Origin: Candidatus Rokuibacteriota bacterium
GTDB lineage: Bacteria > Methylomirabilota > Methylomirabilia > Rokubacteriales > CSP1-6
Direction: 5' to 3'
NCBI GenBank assembly: GCA_003220265.1
Contig: QHRW01000031.1
Location: 1 to 34,366 of the forward strand
DNA: 34,366 nucleotides
The first letter of the stretch is position 1. Each line of letters begins with the position of its first letter. Positions 15,541 to 25,529 of this stretch are shown here, piece by piece. The notes beneath the pieces were generated by a model. It saw only the letters and a program-made list of their open reading frames with translations. It did not search any database and was not told where the DNA came from. Made by a program: the position numbers and the translations under genes.

Positions 15541-16776
15541 ATGGACCTTCACCACCTGACCGAAGCGGTCGGGGTGCTGGCGTTCGGCGTCCTCTTCCAT
15601 TCGGCGACGGTTCGTCTGCTGGGCGACCGCCATCCCTTCCTGCGCATCGTCTTGAGCGGTCTCGCCTTCGGCGGCCTCGCGCTCGGGCTCGCGCTGGCGC
15701 GCATCCAGGTGGGTCCCGGCGTCTACTTCGACGCGCGCAACGTGCCGATCGCGCTCATCGCGCTCTTCGAGGGCTGGCCGGCCGGCCTGCTGGCCACCCT
15801 GCCCGTCATCCTCTATCGCTGGGCGTGGCTGGGCGGCAGCGGAACGATCCCCGGCATCCTCACCGTGCTGTCGGCGGCGGCGGCCGGCGGGCTCGTGCAC
15901 TGGTGGGCCACGCGGCGCGGGCGCGTGGAGACCCTGCACGCGTTCGGGCTGGGCGCGGCGACGTTCCTCATCACGCTGCTCGGCTACGCGCTGCTCGGGC
16001 GCGACGGGCTCGAGAAGTTCGCGCGCACGTGGCCCCACTTCCTCGTCGCCTACGTGCTCGGCATCGGCCTGCTGGCCCAGCTCTTCCAGAACGTGCTCGA
16101 GCGCGAGCGGCTCTATGCGGCCGAGCGGCGCTTCCGCGCGCTGCTCGACGAGACGTCCGAGGCCATCCGGATCGTGGACACCGACAGCCATCGCATCGTC
16201 GAGACCAATCGCGCGGACTCCGCGCTGGCGGGCGAGCCGCGCGCGCGGCTGCTGGGCCGCGACACGCGCGAGTTCTGGCCGGCGGACGAGGAGGGGCGCA
16301 TGCGCTGGACGGAGATCGCCCACGCGATGGCCACGGCCGGCGTCGCCACGGGCTTCGGGCTGCCCTTCCGCGCCGGCGACGGTGTCGTGCGCTCGGTGGA
16401 CCTCACCTGTCGCCGCGTCGAGCACGGCGGGCAGCGCTACGACATCCTGATCTTCCGCGACGCCAGCCCGCGCGAGGCGCTCGACGCCGCCCGCCGCGAG
16501 GTGCTCGACCTGCGCGCCGTCACGCTGGTGGCCAACGCCGCCGCCCACGAGATCAACAATCCGCTGACGGTCATCGTGGGCTCGCTCGAGCTGCTGCAGC
16601 GGCGCCTGGCCGCCGGCGGGCCCGAGTTGCGCTGGATCGACCGGGCCGTGGATGCCTCCCAGCGCATCCGCGAGATCATCGCGCGCATGACCCACATCAC
16701 CAAGGTGCAGGCGTCCGGCTCCTTCCCGGGCGTCCCCGCCATGCTCGACATTCACCGCTCCAGCGAAGATAATTAG
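15541..16776 (+). CDS. Membrane sensor with PAS and HisKA domains but no ATPase domain
   Basis: The 411-residue protein starts with five or six membrane helices resembling the 5TMR-LYT sensor region (GVLAFGVLFHSA, then VGPGVYFDARNVPIALIALFEGWPAG). A PAS domain covers about residues 195-310 (RRFRALLDETSEAIRIVD). A HisKA dimerisation helix follows with AAHEINNPLTVIVGSLELL, His336 being the predicted phosphorylation site. It then stops with TAG after a short tail. The N, G1 and G2 boxes of a HATPase_c domain are absent, and the next 30 bases lead straight into another gene. So it cannot phosphorylate itself by the usual mechanism. It may be a phosphotransfer partner, a heterodimer subunit or a decayed kinase. 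The ATG at 15541 begins the first hydrophobic segment. Confidence 0.82.
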   Translation: MDLHHLTEAVGVLAFGVLFHSATVRLLGDRHPFLRIVLSGLAFGGLALGLALARIQVGPGVYFDARNVPIALIALFEGWPAGLLATLPVILYRWAWLGGSGTIPGILTVLSAAAAGGLVHWWATRRGRVETLHAFGLGAATFLITLLGYALLGRDGLEKFARTWPHFLVAYVLGIGLLAQLFQNVLERERLYAAERRFRALLDETSEAIRIVDTDSHRIVETNRADSALAGEPRARLLGRDTREFWPADEEGRMRWTEIAHAMATAGVATGFGLPFRAGDGVVRSVDLTCRRVEHGGQRYDILIFRDASPREALDAARREVLDLRAVTLVANAAAHEINNPLTVIVGSLELLQRRLAAGGPELRWIDRAVDASQRIREIIARMTHITKVQASGSFPGVPAMLDIHRSSEDN

Positions 16777-16809
16777 CCGCTCGACCGACCCAGGGAGGAG
16801 TCACGACCG

Positions 16810-16965
16810 ATGGAGGAGCTGATCCTCGACGCCATCATCACCGCGATCTCGCTCGTGTTCCTCGCCATCCTCGGCATCATCAGCGGTGTGGCGATCCCCG
16901 GGCTCTTCCTCGCCGCCGTCGCCCCCTGGCTGGACTGGCTCCTCCCCGAACGCAAGAAGCCCTAG
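16810..16965 (+). CDS. 51-residue single-pass or hairpin membrane peptide
   Basis: The small product begins MEELILDAIITAISLVFLAI, continues with a hydrophobic LGIISGVAIPGLFLAAVAPW segment and ends with a charged ERKKP. A strong ribosome binding site GGGAGGAG (16793-16800) precedes ATG 16810, and the gene abuts the TTG start of the molybdenum subunit without a gap. No family is recognised. Its placement suggests co-expression with the oxidoreductase, perhaps as membrane anchor; that is inference. Confidence 0.7.
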   Translation: MEELILDAIITAISLVFLAILGIISGVAIPGLFLAAVAPWLDWLLPERKKP

Positions 16966-19317
16966 TTGGGCGCCAAGTATTTTGGCGCCGCCGTCCGGCG
17001 GCGCGAGGACCCGCGCTTCCTCCGCGGCGAGGGGCGCTTCGTCGACGACGTCACGCTCCCCGGCCTCCTGCACGCCGTGCTGCTGCGCTCGCCCCACGCC
17101 CACGCCCGCATCGCGCGGCTCGACGTGACGGCCGCGCGGGCGATGGACGGCGTGGCCGGCGTGTTCACCTTCGCCGATCTCGAGCGCTGGATGAAGCCGC
17201 TGCCGCTCTTCGGCGCGCCGCCGCCCGGGCTGGCCGCCGCCGTCACGTTCGACCTCCGCACGGCCCCGCAGTACGCGCTGGCCCGCGACCGCGTCCGCTA
17301 CGTCGGCGAGGCGGTCGCGATGGTGGTGGCGGACAGCCCGGCGCGCGCCGAGGACGCGCTGGCGCGCATCGTCGTCGAGTGGGAGCCGCTGCCCGCCGCC
17401 GTGGAGATGGTGGCGGCGGCCGAGCCGGGCGCGCCGCTCGTCCATCCGGAATGGTCCACCAACGTCGCGGTCGGCTTCACCCACGCCATCGGCGACGTCG
17501 AGCGCGTGTTCGCGGGGGCCGAGGCGGTCTTCAGCGAGACGTTCCGCATCCAGCGCTACGTGGGCATGCCGCTCGAAGGCCGTGGCGTCGTCGCGCAGTG
17601 GGACCGGCGCGACGGCACGCTGACGACCTGGAACAGCACGCAGGTCTCCCACTTCGTGCAGCAGGGGCTCACCGCCGCGCTGGAGCTGCCGCCGCATCGC
17701 ATCCGCGTGATCGCGCCGGACCTCGGCGGCGGCTTCGGCACCAAGGCCTCGGGCTACGCCGAGGACGTTCTGGTGCCGCTGGCGGCGCGCGCGCTCAACC
17801 GGCCGGTGAAGTGGATCGAGAGCCGGCAAGAGCACATGATGAGCGCGGCGCACGCGCGCCACCAGACGCACGCCATCAGCCTGGCCGCGCGCCGCGACGG
17901 CACCATCCTCGGCGTGCGCGATCGCATCTGGCTCGATCTCGGCGCCTACAACGTCTGGGGCATCGTGCTGCCCTACAACACCGTCGCCCACCTGCTGGGG
18001 CCGCACCGCGTGCGCGACATGCGCGTGGACGTGCAGGGCGTGGTCACCCACAAGACGCCCAACGCGCCCTATCGCGGCGCCGGCCGCCCGGAGACGGTGT
18101 TCGCCATGGACCGCGCGGTCGACGGACTCGCGCGCCAGCTCGGCCTCGATCCCGCCGAGATCCGCCGCCGCAACTACCTCACCGAGCGCGACCTGCCGTG
18201 GGATCTCGGCATGCCGTATCGCGACGGCAATCCGCTCGTGTACGACAGCGGCGACTTCCGCGCGGCGCTCGACGCCGCGCTGGAGGCAGCCGGCTACGAG
18301 GCGTTCCGCAAGGAGCAGCCCGCGCTGCGCGCGCGCGGCGTGTGGCGGGGCATCGGCATCTCGGGCTACGTGGAGGGCACGGCCATCGGCCCGTTCGAGG
18401 GCGCGCGGGTGACGCTCGACCTCGCCGGCCGCGTGCTCGTGGCCACCGGCGCGGTGAACTCCGGCCAGGGGCACGAGACGTCGTTCGCCCAGGTGGCGGC
18501 CGACGCGCTCGGCGTGCCGCTCGACTGGGTCACGGTCGTCGGCGGCGACACCGCCGCCGTGCCCTTCGGCGTCGGCACCTTCGCCAGCCGCAGCGGCGTG
18601 ACGGCCGGCAACTCCATCGCCGACGCCGCCCGCGCCGTGCGCGCCAAGGTGGTGGCGGCGGCGGCCGCGCTCCTGGAAGCCGCCGAGGCCGACATCGAGG
18701 TCGACGACGGCCAGGTGTTCGTGCGCGGCGCGCGCGGCTCGGCGGTGGAGCTGGCACGCGTCATCCAGGCCTCGATCCCCACGTTCGCCCGGCCCGGCGT
18801 GGCGACGCCGGACTTCGACGCCACCGCGTATCACCACGTGCCGACCGTCACCTACGCCAGCGCGGTGCACGTGGCGCAGGTGGAGGTCGATCGCGACAGC
18901 GGGGCCGTGCGATTGCTGCGCTACGTGGTGGCGCACGACTGCGGCACCGTGATCAACCCGCTGATCGTGGAGGGCCAGGTGCACGGCGGCGTCGCCCAGG
19001 GCGTGGGCGGCGCGCTCTTCGAGGAGATGGCCTACGACGCCGAGGGACAGCTCCTGAGCGGCACGCTGATGGACTACGTCGTCCCGCGCGCCGACGACCT
19101 GCCGTGGATCGACTGCGTGCACCTCGAGTACCCGTCGCCGCGCAACCCGCTGGGCGCCAAGGGGCTGGGCGAGGGCGGCGCCATCTCGCCGCCGGCCGCC
19201 ATCGCCAACGCCATCGACGACGCGCTGGCGCCGCTGGGCGTGCGCGTCACCGCGACGCCGGCGCTGCCGGCCCGCGTGCGCGAGCTCATCCAGCGCGCCC
19301 CGCGCACAGCTTCTTGA
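16966..19317 (+). CDS. Orphan CoxL-like molybdenum hydroxylase large subunit (form II type)
   Basis: The 783-residue protein is a xanthine dehydrogenase/CO dehydrogenase large subunit. It shows VRRREDPRFLRGEGRFVDD, GEAVAMVVADS, DLGGGFGTK (252-260), APYRGAGRPE (367-376), NSGQGHETSFAQ, DCGTVINP and GLGEGG with catalytic Glu736. The AYxGAGR-like loop marks the form II (CoxL-like) group; true form I CO dehydrogenases have AYxCSFR, so CO oxidation is unlikely. It has no signal peptide, hence cytoplasmic. No iron-sulfur or FAD subunit genes lie next to it, so partners must come from elsewhere. TTG 16966 directly follows the preceding TAG; family similarity begins at the first residues, leaving no better start. 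The 3' end overlaps the convergent M48 gene by 32 nt. Confidence 0.9.
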   Translation: MGAKYFGAAVRRREDPRFLRGEGRFVDDVTLPGLLHAVLLRSPHAHARIARLDVTAARAMDGVAGVFTFADLERWMKPLPLFGAPPPGLAAAVTFDLRTAPQYALARDRVRYVGEAVAMVVADSPARAEDALARIVVEWEPLPAAVEMVAAAEPGAPLVHPEWSTNVAVGFTHAIGDVERVFAGAEAVFSETFRIQRYVGMPLEGRGVVAQWDRRDGTLTTWNSTQVSHFVQQGLTAALELPPHRIRVIAPDLGGGFGTKASGYAEDVLVPLAARALNRPVKWIESRQEHMMSAAHARHQTHAISLAARRDGTILGVRDRIWLDLGAYNVWGIVLPYNTVAHLLGPHRVRDMRVDVQGVVTHKTPNAPYRGAGRPETVFAMDRAVDGLARQLGLDPAEIRRRNYLTERDLPWDLGMPYRDGNPLVYDSGDFRAALDAALEAAGYEAFRKEQPALRARGVWRGIGISGYVEGTAIGPFEGARVTLDLAGRVLVATGAVNSGQGHETSFAQVAADALGVPLDWVTVVGGDTAAVPFGVGTFASRSGVTAGNSIADAARAVRAKVVAAAAALLEAAEADIEVDDGQVFVRGARGSAVELARVIQASIPTFARPGVATPDFDATAYHHVPTVTYASAVHVAQVEVDRDSGAVRLLRYVVAHDCGTVINPLIVEGQVHGGVAQGVGGALFEEMAYDAEGQLLSGTLMDYVVPRADDLPWIDCVHLEYPSPRNPLGAKGLGEGGAISPPAAIANAIDDALAPLGVRVTATPALPARVRELIQRAPRTAS

Positions 19318-20407
19318 TGTCGCTCCAGTCGTAGCCCTCGAGCAGCTTCACCGTGGGTTTCGGGCCCGCCGTGGCGGCCGCGCTCAGGGCCTGCAGGCGA
19401 TCGGACGAGGCGGGATGCGTGGAGAGGTATTGCGCGATGGCCGGCTGGGTCCCCTCCAGGCGCTCCATCGTGCGGAAGAACGCCAGCATCCCGGCCGGAT
19501 CGATGGAAGCCGCCTGCAGCATGGCCAGCCCGTCGCGATCGGCCGCGCGCTCGGCGTCGCGGCTGTGGTGGAAATCGCCGAGCGTCCGCGCGCTCTGCAC
19601 GCCGAAGGCCAGCACACCGCTGACGTCGCCCACCAGCGCCGCGATCAGCACCGCCGTGGAGGCCTGGCGCAGGATCGCCCGCGTGGCGTCACGGTGCAGC
19701 ACGTGCTGGATCTCGTGGGCCAGCACGCCGGCCAGCTCCTCGGCGTTGTCGGTGCGGTCCAGCAGCCCGCGAAAGACCACGATGAAGCCGCCCGGCGTGG
19801 CGAAGGCGTTGACCATCGGATGATCGACCACGGTCACGCGGAACGGGTAGCGCGCCTGCGGCACCGTGCGCAGCAGCACGGCCGTGATCTCGTCGATGCG
19901 CCGCTCGCGCTCGGGATCCTGGCAGCGCTTTCCCGCCGGGGCCAGCTCGGCGACGGCCGCCTCGCCGATGGCGACCTCCCAGGCGACGGGCACGCGCGAG
20001 GCGGCGACGTCGGCGAGCCCGGGAATCCCCCACGCATAGAGGGCGGCGGCCACGGCGAGCGTGGCAATGGCCGCGAGGACGCCGGCGGCGGCGAAGAACC
20101 GGCGGCGGCGCGGATCGTGGAAGGCCGGCGCGACGTCGGGCGCGGCGGCCCGCAGCGCGGTGAGAAACGCGACGTCGGCGATCAGCAGGGCGTCGGAGAT
20201 CTCGCCGCCGTGCTCCAGGCGCACCTGCTCGCCCTCGTAGAAGCCCTGCGTCTGGCGCACACCCGCCAGCGGCCAGCGGAACGTGCGCCCGGTCTCCGTC
20301 AGGCTGATCTCGAGCCCGCTGCCGCCGATGGCGACCCGGGCGGGCTGCCGCACGGGCGTGCGGCCGTCGAGGTACTGGGCGTCCCAGACGCGCGCGATGT
20401 TCGTCAG
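19286..20407 (-). CDS. M48-family membrane metallopeptidase with N-terminal DUF7092-like domain
   Basis: The zinc peptidase domain shows HEIQH (His231, Glu232, His235) and the third-ligand region AERAADRDG (Glu286), plus FATPGGFIVVFRGLL before it, like BepA/LoiP-type M48 proteins that act on envelope proteins. A membrane segment lies near residues 104-126. The first 90 residues (WDAQYLDGRTP, GLEISLTETG, FRWPL) resemble the DUF7092 beta domain found ahead of bacterial M48 peptidases. The frame has no ATG, GTG or TTG just before WDAQYLDG. The tentative start is CTG 20407, overlapping the PAP2 stop as CTGA; the next canonical start, GTG 20353, would remove the first strand. The domain assignment is secure, the start is not. 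Confidence 0.87.
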   Translation of the reverse strand: MTNIARVWDAQYLDGRTPVRQPARVAIGGSGLEISLTETGRTFRWPLAGVRQTQGFYEGEQVRLEHGGEISDALLIADVAFLTALRAAAPDVAPAFHDPRRRRFFAAAGVLAAIATLAVAAALYAWGIPGLADVAASRVPVAWEVAIGEAAVAELAPAGKRCQDPERERRIDEITAVLLRTVPQARYPFRVTVVDHPMVNAFATPGGFIVVFRGLLDRTDNAEELAGVLAHEIQHVLHRDATRAILRQASTAVLIAALVGDVSGVLAFGVQSARTLGDFHHSRDAERAADRDGLAMLQAASIDPAGMLAFFRTMERLEGTQPAIAQYLSTHPASSDRLQALSAAATAGPKPTVKLLEGYDWSDIKKLCAGRAG

Positions 20408-21042
20408 CCGGTGACGAGCCGGCGGTCGATCAGCAGCACACCGACGGCCGCGAACGCGAGGCCGCCGGCGAGGCCGCCGAGGACGTCGCCGATCCAGTGC
20501 GCGTTGAGATAGAGCCGGCTCGCGCCCACCGCCAGCACCAGCGCCGCGCCGCCCAGCAGCGTCAGCCTTCGCCAGCGCGGCGGCGCATCGAGCGCCCACA
20601 GCACGTACAGGAGCAGGCTCACGAAGACGACGATGCCGAAGGTGTGCGCGCTCGGATAGGCCCACAGCACGGTGTTCGGCCGCTGGCGGATGACCAGCAC
20701 CTTGGCGAGATTGGCCGCGGCCATCGCGCCGGCGCCGGCGGCGATGACCGCCAGCGCGAGGCCGGCGTGGCGCACGCGGACGACGAGGCAGGCGGCGGCG
20801 GCCACCGGGCCGAGCACCCAGCCGGTGCCGAGCGACGACACCGCGCGCATCGGCAGCTCGAGCGCGCGCGTGCGCAACGCCTGCGCGAGGCTCTGGACCT
20901 CCCATTCGGCGTCGACGAGGACGCGGAGCTGGGCCAGGAGCGCGAGGGCGAAGAAGGCGGCGACGCCGCCGAGCGTGAGGGCGAGCAGCCGGCGGCGCTG
21001 CGCGGCCGTGAGCGAGCGAAGCGGCGCGGACGGCCGGGTCAT
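20404..21042 (-). CDS. PAP2-family membrane phosphatase
   Basis: The 212-residue integral membrane protein has about six hydrophobic segments and the three PAP2 signature motifs. These are K114 with RQRP (119-122), PSAH (130-133, with Ala where PSGH is usual) and SRLYLNAHWIGD (175-186; Arg176, His182, Asp186). Family members dephosphorylate phosphatidic acid, phosphatidylglycerol phosphate or undecaprenyl pyrophosphate at the outer face of the inner membrane. The ATG at 21042 is the only reasonable start, with a weak GGGCGGG upstream. The gene lies 19 nt after the DUF898 gene, and its stop overlaps the proposed start of the M48 peptidase. The lipid substrate is not determinable. Confidence 0.9.
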   Translation of the reverse strand: MTRPSAPLRSLTAAQRRRLLALTLGGVAAFFALALLAQLRVLVDAEWEVQSLAQALRTRALELPMRAVSSLGTGWVLGPVAAAACLVVRVRHAGLALAVIAAGAGAMAAANLAKVLVIRQRPNTVLWAYPSAHTFGIVVFVSLLLYVLWALDAPPRWRRLTLLGGAALVLAVGASRLYLNAHWIGDVLGGLAGGLAFAAVGVLLIDRRLVTG

Positions 21043-21061
21043 GCCCGCCCAGTGTACGGCA

Positions 21062-22210
21062 TCAGCCCACGCCGAAGTCAGCGTCCAGGAGACCCGCCAG
21101 CCCTTGGCCCGTCGCCGAGGCCGCCTGGGCGTCCTGGTGCACGTCGGCCAGCTCCAGCGGCCCCAGCAGGCTCACGTAGCGCAGCGTGAAGGCCACGCTG
21201 CGCACCACGGTCCACGGCCACAGCAGGCCGAGGCTCACCACGACCGCGACGACGTTGCTGATCTGCAGCCAGGCCAGGGCGCGGCCGGGGACACTCGAGC
21301 GAAAGCGCGTGGCGCCGAAGCGCGTGTGGTCGGTGAAGTACCGCTGGCGGCGCGCCGAGAACCAGAACCACGACAGGCCCAGCGTGGGCAGGAAGAGCAG
21401 GATCATCACGAGGAACGGGCGCATCAGGTCGCGCCCGCGGCCGTCGAAGTCGAACTTGCGCGAGCCGAAGTACGCGTGGGACACCATGAACGCCTGCCGC
21501 TGGGTGACGAAGATCGGGTAATACAGGCCGAGCGTGAGCGACATGAGGATCGTGCCCACCACGAAGATGCCGACGAACTGCCGCGCGCTGCCGCGGAACG
21601 AGAAGCGGATCCCCCGCCACGACATGCGGCTCAGGCGGTAACGCCGCGCGCCGACCATCGCGATCGGCACGATCAGGAGGCCCACCAGCCACAGCAGGCT
21701 GCGCAGGGCGGCGCGGATCTCCGCCGGCGCCTGATAGAGCTCGGGCAGGATCGTCAGCAGCGCCACCGGGATGAAGAAGACGGCCATCCCCTTGACGAAC
21801 CCCACCAGCAGCTCGCGGCCGGAGCCGTGGTAGGCGAAGCGGTCGCCCTCCAGCTCGCTCTCGCCCAGCAGGTAGCGGCGCACGCGGGTCTTGGCCCAGA
21901 AGTAGAAGACGCCCGCCGTGAGCAGCGTGAGCAGCGCGTTCACCGCCTGGATGCCGAAGAGCCCGAGCGCGGAGCCGTGGAAGCTCAGCCGCAACGTCGA
22001 GGGCGGGCCCGCGACTGGAACCGGTGGCGGGGGCGCGCTGGGTGACGCCGGCGGCTGGAAGACCGCGGCCGGCGGCGCGTGGACGGGGCCGCCGGGGCCC
22101 CGCCGCAGCTTGTCGAGCGAGGCGCGGTAGAGCGCGACCAGCACGCCGCACTGCGGGCACTTGTCCCCGGGCACGTCGGGGAAGCTGCAGCGCGGGCAGG
22201 GCTCAGCCAT
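21062..22210 (-). CDS. YjgN/DUF898-family membrane protein with zinc-ribbon N-terminus
   Basis: The 382-residue protein starts with a small zinc ribbon, Cys5/Cys8 and Cys18/Cys21 (CPRC and CPQC). A Pro/Ala-rich linker follows, then a DUF898 (YjgN) membrane domain: LRLSFHGSALGLFGIQAVNALLTL, TAGVFYFWAKTRVRRYLL, then a repeat-like second half with FDFDGRGRDLMRPF, SWFWFSARRQRYFTDHTRFG and FRSSVPGRAL. Six or more helices are evident. The family function is unknown. The ATG at 22210 overlaps the 3' end of the cobalamin-type binding protein by eight bases, indicating coupling. The extra zinc ribbon is a common addition in environmental members and may sense or bind a partner. Confidence 0.88.
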   Translation of the reverse strand: MAEPCPRCSFPDVPGDKCPQCGVLVALYRASLDKLRRGPGGPVHAPPAAVFQPPASPSAPPPPVPVAGPPSTLRLSFHGSALGLFGIQAVNALLTLLTAGVFYFWAKTRVRRYLLGESELEGDRFAYHGSGRELLVGFVKGMAVFFIPVALLTILPELYQAPAEIRAALRSLLWLVGLLIVPIAMVGARRYRLSRMSWRGIRFSFRGSARQFVGIFVVGTILMSLTLGLYYPIFVTQRQAFMVSHAYFGSRKFDFDGRGRDLMRPFLVMILLFLPTLGLSWFWFSARRQRYFTDHTRFGATRFRSSVPGRALAWLQISNVVAVVVSLGLLWPWTVVRSVAFTLRYVSLLGPLELADVHQDAQAASATGQGLAGLLDADFGVG

Positions 22211-23021
22211 GCGGGCCTCCGAAGAGCGCGGGCAGCGTGCGCAGCGCGTCGCCGATGCGCGGCCCGTGCCAGGAAAACGGCTTGCCGTCCACGAGGTGCA
22301 GGCGGCCGTCGCGCACGGCCGGCACGTCGCCGTACGGCGCGAAGTCGGCCAGGTGCGCGCGGCGGAAGCGGAACGGCTCGTCGGGCAGCACGATCACCTC
22401 CGGCTTGCGGGCGGCCATCTCGTCCAGCGTGAGGCTCGGGTAGCGCTCGGCGCGGTCGGCGAAGACGTTGGCGGCGCCGCACACGGCGAGCAGGTCGTGG
22501 ACGTAGGTGTCGCGCCCGATCGTCATCCAGGGGTTGCGCCAGATCGGATAGAAGACCGGCACCGGGCGCCGCGCCGCGCTCTCTGCGCGCACGCGCGCGT
22601 AGAGCGGCTCCAGCTCGGCCAGCAGCGCGTCCGCCCGCGCGCGGCTGTCCGTGACCTCACCCAGCTCGCGGATCATCGCCAGGCCGTCGGCCACCGTGCG
22701 CGGGTACGTGACCCACACCGGGATGCCCCACTCCCGCAGCGTCGCGATGTGCTCGCGCACGTTCTCCTCGACATTGGCCACCACCAGGTCGGGCGCCAGC
22801 GCGCGGATCGCCGCCAGGTCGGGGTCCTTCTCGCCGCCGATCTTCGTCTTGCCGCGCAGAGCCGCGCGCGGCTCGACGCAGTAGACGGTGACGCCGACGA
22901 GCGCGTCGGCGAGGCCCAGGGAGCAGAGCGTCTCGGTGATGGAGGGGATGAGCGACACGATCCGCCGCGGCGGCCGTGGCATCGCCAGCGTGACTCCGGA
23001 CGCGTCGACGAGGCTGCTCAA
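22203..23021 (-). CDS. Cobalamin/iron-type ABC substrate-binding protein without signal peptide
   Basis: The 272-residue protein is a class III (BtuF/FhuD-like) binding fold. It begins LVDASGVTLAMPRPPRRIVSLIPSI, the usual first strand of the family, then TETLCSLGLADALVGVTVYC, KIGGEKDPDLAAIRALAPDLVVAN, a long helix with MIRELGEV, and AERYPSLTLDEMAARKPEVIVLPDEP. That N-terminal match supports TTG 23021, overlapping the preceding TGA; ATG 22982 would cut the first strand. No signal peptide or lipobox is present, so it seems cytoplasmic, unlike true BtuF, and no transporter genes are adjacent. Such proteins are often annotated as cobalamin-binding, but the ligand here is unproven. Confidence 0.85.
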   Translation of the reverse strand: MSSLVDASGVTLAMPRPPRRIVSLIPSITETLCSLGLADALVGVTVYCVEPRAALRGKTKIGGEKDPDLAAIRALAPDLVVANVEENVREHIATLREWGIPVWVTYPRTVADGLAMIRELGEVTDSRARADALLAELEPLYARVRAESAARRPVPVFYPIWRNPWMTIGRDTYVHDLLAVCGAANVFADRAERYPSLTLDEMAARKPEVIVLPDEPFRFRRAHLADFAPYGDVPAVRDGRLHLVDGKPFSWHGPRIGDALRTLPALFGGPHG

Positions 23022-23200
23022 GCGATCCGGCGGCTCCGCAGGCGCTCGACGAGCGCCAGGACCTCGCGGGTGCGGTCGGCCAGTTCGGCGTCCCACTTCA
23101 TGATCTCGTCGACCGGCTTGCGCTGGTCGATGGCGTCCTCGAGGTTCGTGACCGCGACCCCGAACACCTTCAGCACCCGCCGCGTCTCGTCGCTGGGCAT
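23018..23200 (-). CDS. Small helical protein of unknown function (60 aa)
   Basis: The 60-residue product is almost entirely charged and helical (LEDAIDQRKPVDEIMKWDAE, then REVLALVERLRSRR), compatible with a coiled coil. It has no cysteine and no membrane segment. AGGAG five bases before ATG 23200, an eight-base gap from the preceding gene and a 4-nt overlap with the binding-protein start show it is translated as part of the operon. No family is recognised. Confidence 0.68.
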   Translation of the reverse strand: MPSDETRRVLKVFGVAVTNLEDAIDQRKPVDEIMKWDAELADRTREVLALVERLRSRRIA

Positions 23201-23208
23201 CGGGGCTC

Positions 23209-23580
23209 CTATTCATCCAGGTCGAGCGCGGGCGCCGCGGCCCAGAGCGGCTCGCCGGCCGGCTTGAAGTTCTTGGTGTTCACGAAGTGCATGCCGTGGT
23301 GCAGGTTCATCTTGAACTTGCCGCCGCCGAAGCGGCCGCCGATCCAGCCGGCGGGATCGTCCAGGAAAGCCGTCATGTCGGCCGCCGGCAGCCGCACGAG
23401 CCACTTGAAGCGGATGGTGCCCGCGAAGGGCTCCTGCACGCCGATGGTGGCGGTGAACTCGGGCCACACGCGCCCGAACTCCTCGAGGATCTGCTTGCGG
23501 GTGGGGCGACCGAGACCGCGGTTCTGGAGATTGCGCGTGAGGTACGGCTCCACGAGGTCCCAGCACCACGCGGCAATCAC
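23209..23580 (-). CDS. Hypothetical protein, about 123 aa
   Basis: The product begins VIAAWCWDLVEPYLTRNL and contains TRKQILEEFGRVWPEFTATIG, a strand-rich middle (TIRFKWLVRLPAADM), a GGRFGGGKFKMNLHHGMHFV loop and an acidic C-terminus DLDE. It is tryptophan- and phenylalanine-rich and has no signal or membrane segment. I recognise no family. GTG 23580 is the first usable start in the frame; no Shine-Dalgarno is apparent, so the start is uncertain. It lies 38 nt after the second hybrid kinase gene and eight bases before the 60-residue gene, both on the same strand. Codon use and the tight spacing support a real gene. Confidence 0.65.
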   Translation of the reverse strand: MIAAWCWDLVEPYLTRNLQNRGLGRPTRKQILEEFGRVWPEFTATIGVQEPFAGTIRFKWLVRLPAADMTAFLDDPAGWIGGRFGGGKFKMNLHHGMHFVNTKNFKPAGEPLWAAAPALDLDE

Positions 23581-23618
23581 GGCGATGCGCAGTGTACCAC
23601 GCGCACCGCGCGGCGCGG

Positions 23619-25520
<1,902 letters not shown>

Positions 25521-25529
25521 GCTGCCTCC

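Noticed and set aside
16966..19317. Aerobic CO dehydrogenase large subunit (form I)
   Set aside because: The active-site loop reads APYRGAGR, not the CSFR-type loop of form I enzymes, and CoxM and CoxS are absent.
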